Below, piece by piece: positions 6,002 to 6,107 of a DNA stretch of 6,107 bases (its first letter is position 1; every line of letters begins with the position of its first letter). The position numbers and the translations under genes were made by a program. The stretch spans positions 1 through 6,107 of the forward strand of contig CALYSG010000098.1 in the NCBI GenBank assembly GCA_945485605.1, given 5' to 3'. The notes under the pieces are model-generated. The model was given only the letters and a program-made list of their open reading frames with translations. It did not search any database and was not told the DNA's origin. The DNA comes from an uncultured Clostridia bacterium (GTDB lineage: Bacteria; Bacillota; Clostridia; Oscillospirales; CAG-272).

Positions 6002-6107
6002 GAGTTTTTTTATCTCCTTCCCTTCCCCGTTCATATGCTTTTCGCAGCGATGAGTGCAAGTCCGATTTTTTGTTTGTGTCCTTTGCACAATCTTCAAATG
6101 CCTTTTT

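Noticed and set aside
5993..6011. Small hairpin followed by seven T's on the plus strand
   Set aside because: The stem is only 4 bp (CTCT/AGAG) and no plus-strand gene precedes it, so it is not a credible terminator; the bases are explained by the -35 box.
6034..6107. Plus-strand ATG with a frame open to the right edge
   Set aside because: It has no ribosome binding site or promoter and encodes an unremarkable 24-residue stretch.

Overview
The window reads as chromosomal DNA of a Gram-positive, probably spore-forming member of the Clostridia (Bacillota), of the kind common in gut communities. This is inference. It rests on three lipoprotein signal peptides with short Thr/Ser/Asp-rich tethers, strong AGGAGG-type ribosome binding sites, two textbook housekeeping promoters, and a membrane-anchored LytM protein of the SpoIIQ type behind what looks like a forespore (sigma-F/G class) promoter. 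GC content is roughly half. No species can be named from the sequence alone.

Layout. Positions 1-126 (minus) hold the first 42 codons of a lipoprotein gene that runs off the left edge. Positions 127-278 are a divergent promoter region: a TTGACA-N17-TAAAAT promoter drives the left lipoprotein, and a sigma-F-like promoter points right. Positions 279-1022 (plus) encode the M23/LytM zinc endopeptidase-type protein, followed by a strong hairpin terminator at 1026-1067. From there to the right edge everything lies on the minus strand: a 765-residue solute-binding lipoprotein (5921 to 3624), a HAD-family phosphatase (3533 to 2880) and a 577-residue lipoprotein with a C-terminal endonuclease/exonuclease/phosphatase domain (2843 to 1110). 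This last gene converges on the M23 gene across the shared terminator. A second TTGACA-N17-TAAAAT promoter at 5973-6001 lies in front of the solute-binding protein gene.

How the genes may work together. The HAD and EEP genes are only 36 bases apart and are almost certainly co-transcribed, possibly together with the solute-binding protein gene upstream. A 21-bp hairpin between the latter and the HAD gene may separate or differentially tune them. Three of the five products are predicted to be anchored outside the cytoplasmic membrane as lipoproteins, and one by a transmembrane helix. The region is therefore mostly cell-surface machinery: capture of a ligand, hydrolysis of a phosphoester, and envelope remodelling during sporulation. 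No transporter permease or ATPase is present, so the binding protein is an orphan here.

I found no mobile element, CRISPR array, tRNA or rRNA. The most distinctive items are the sigma-F-like promoter in front of the SpoIIQ-like gene, the five tandem YY repeats inserted in the solute-binding protein, the two-repeat front end of the EEP lipoprotein, and the Asp-to-Asn change and badly spaced ribosome binding site of the HAD gene.
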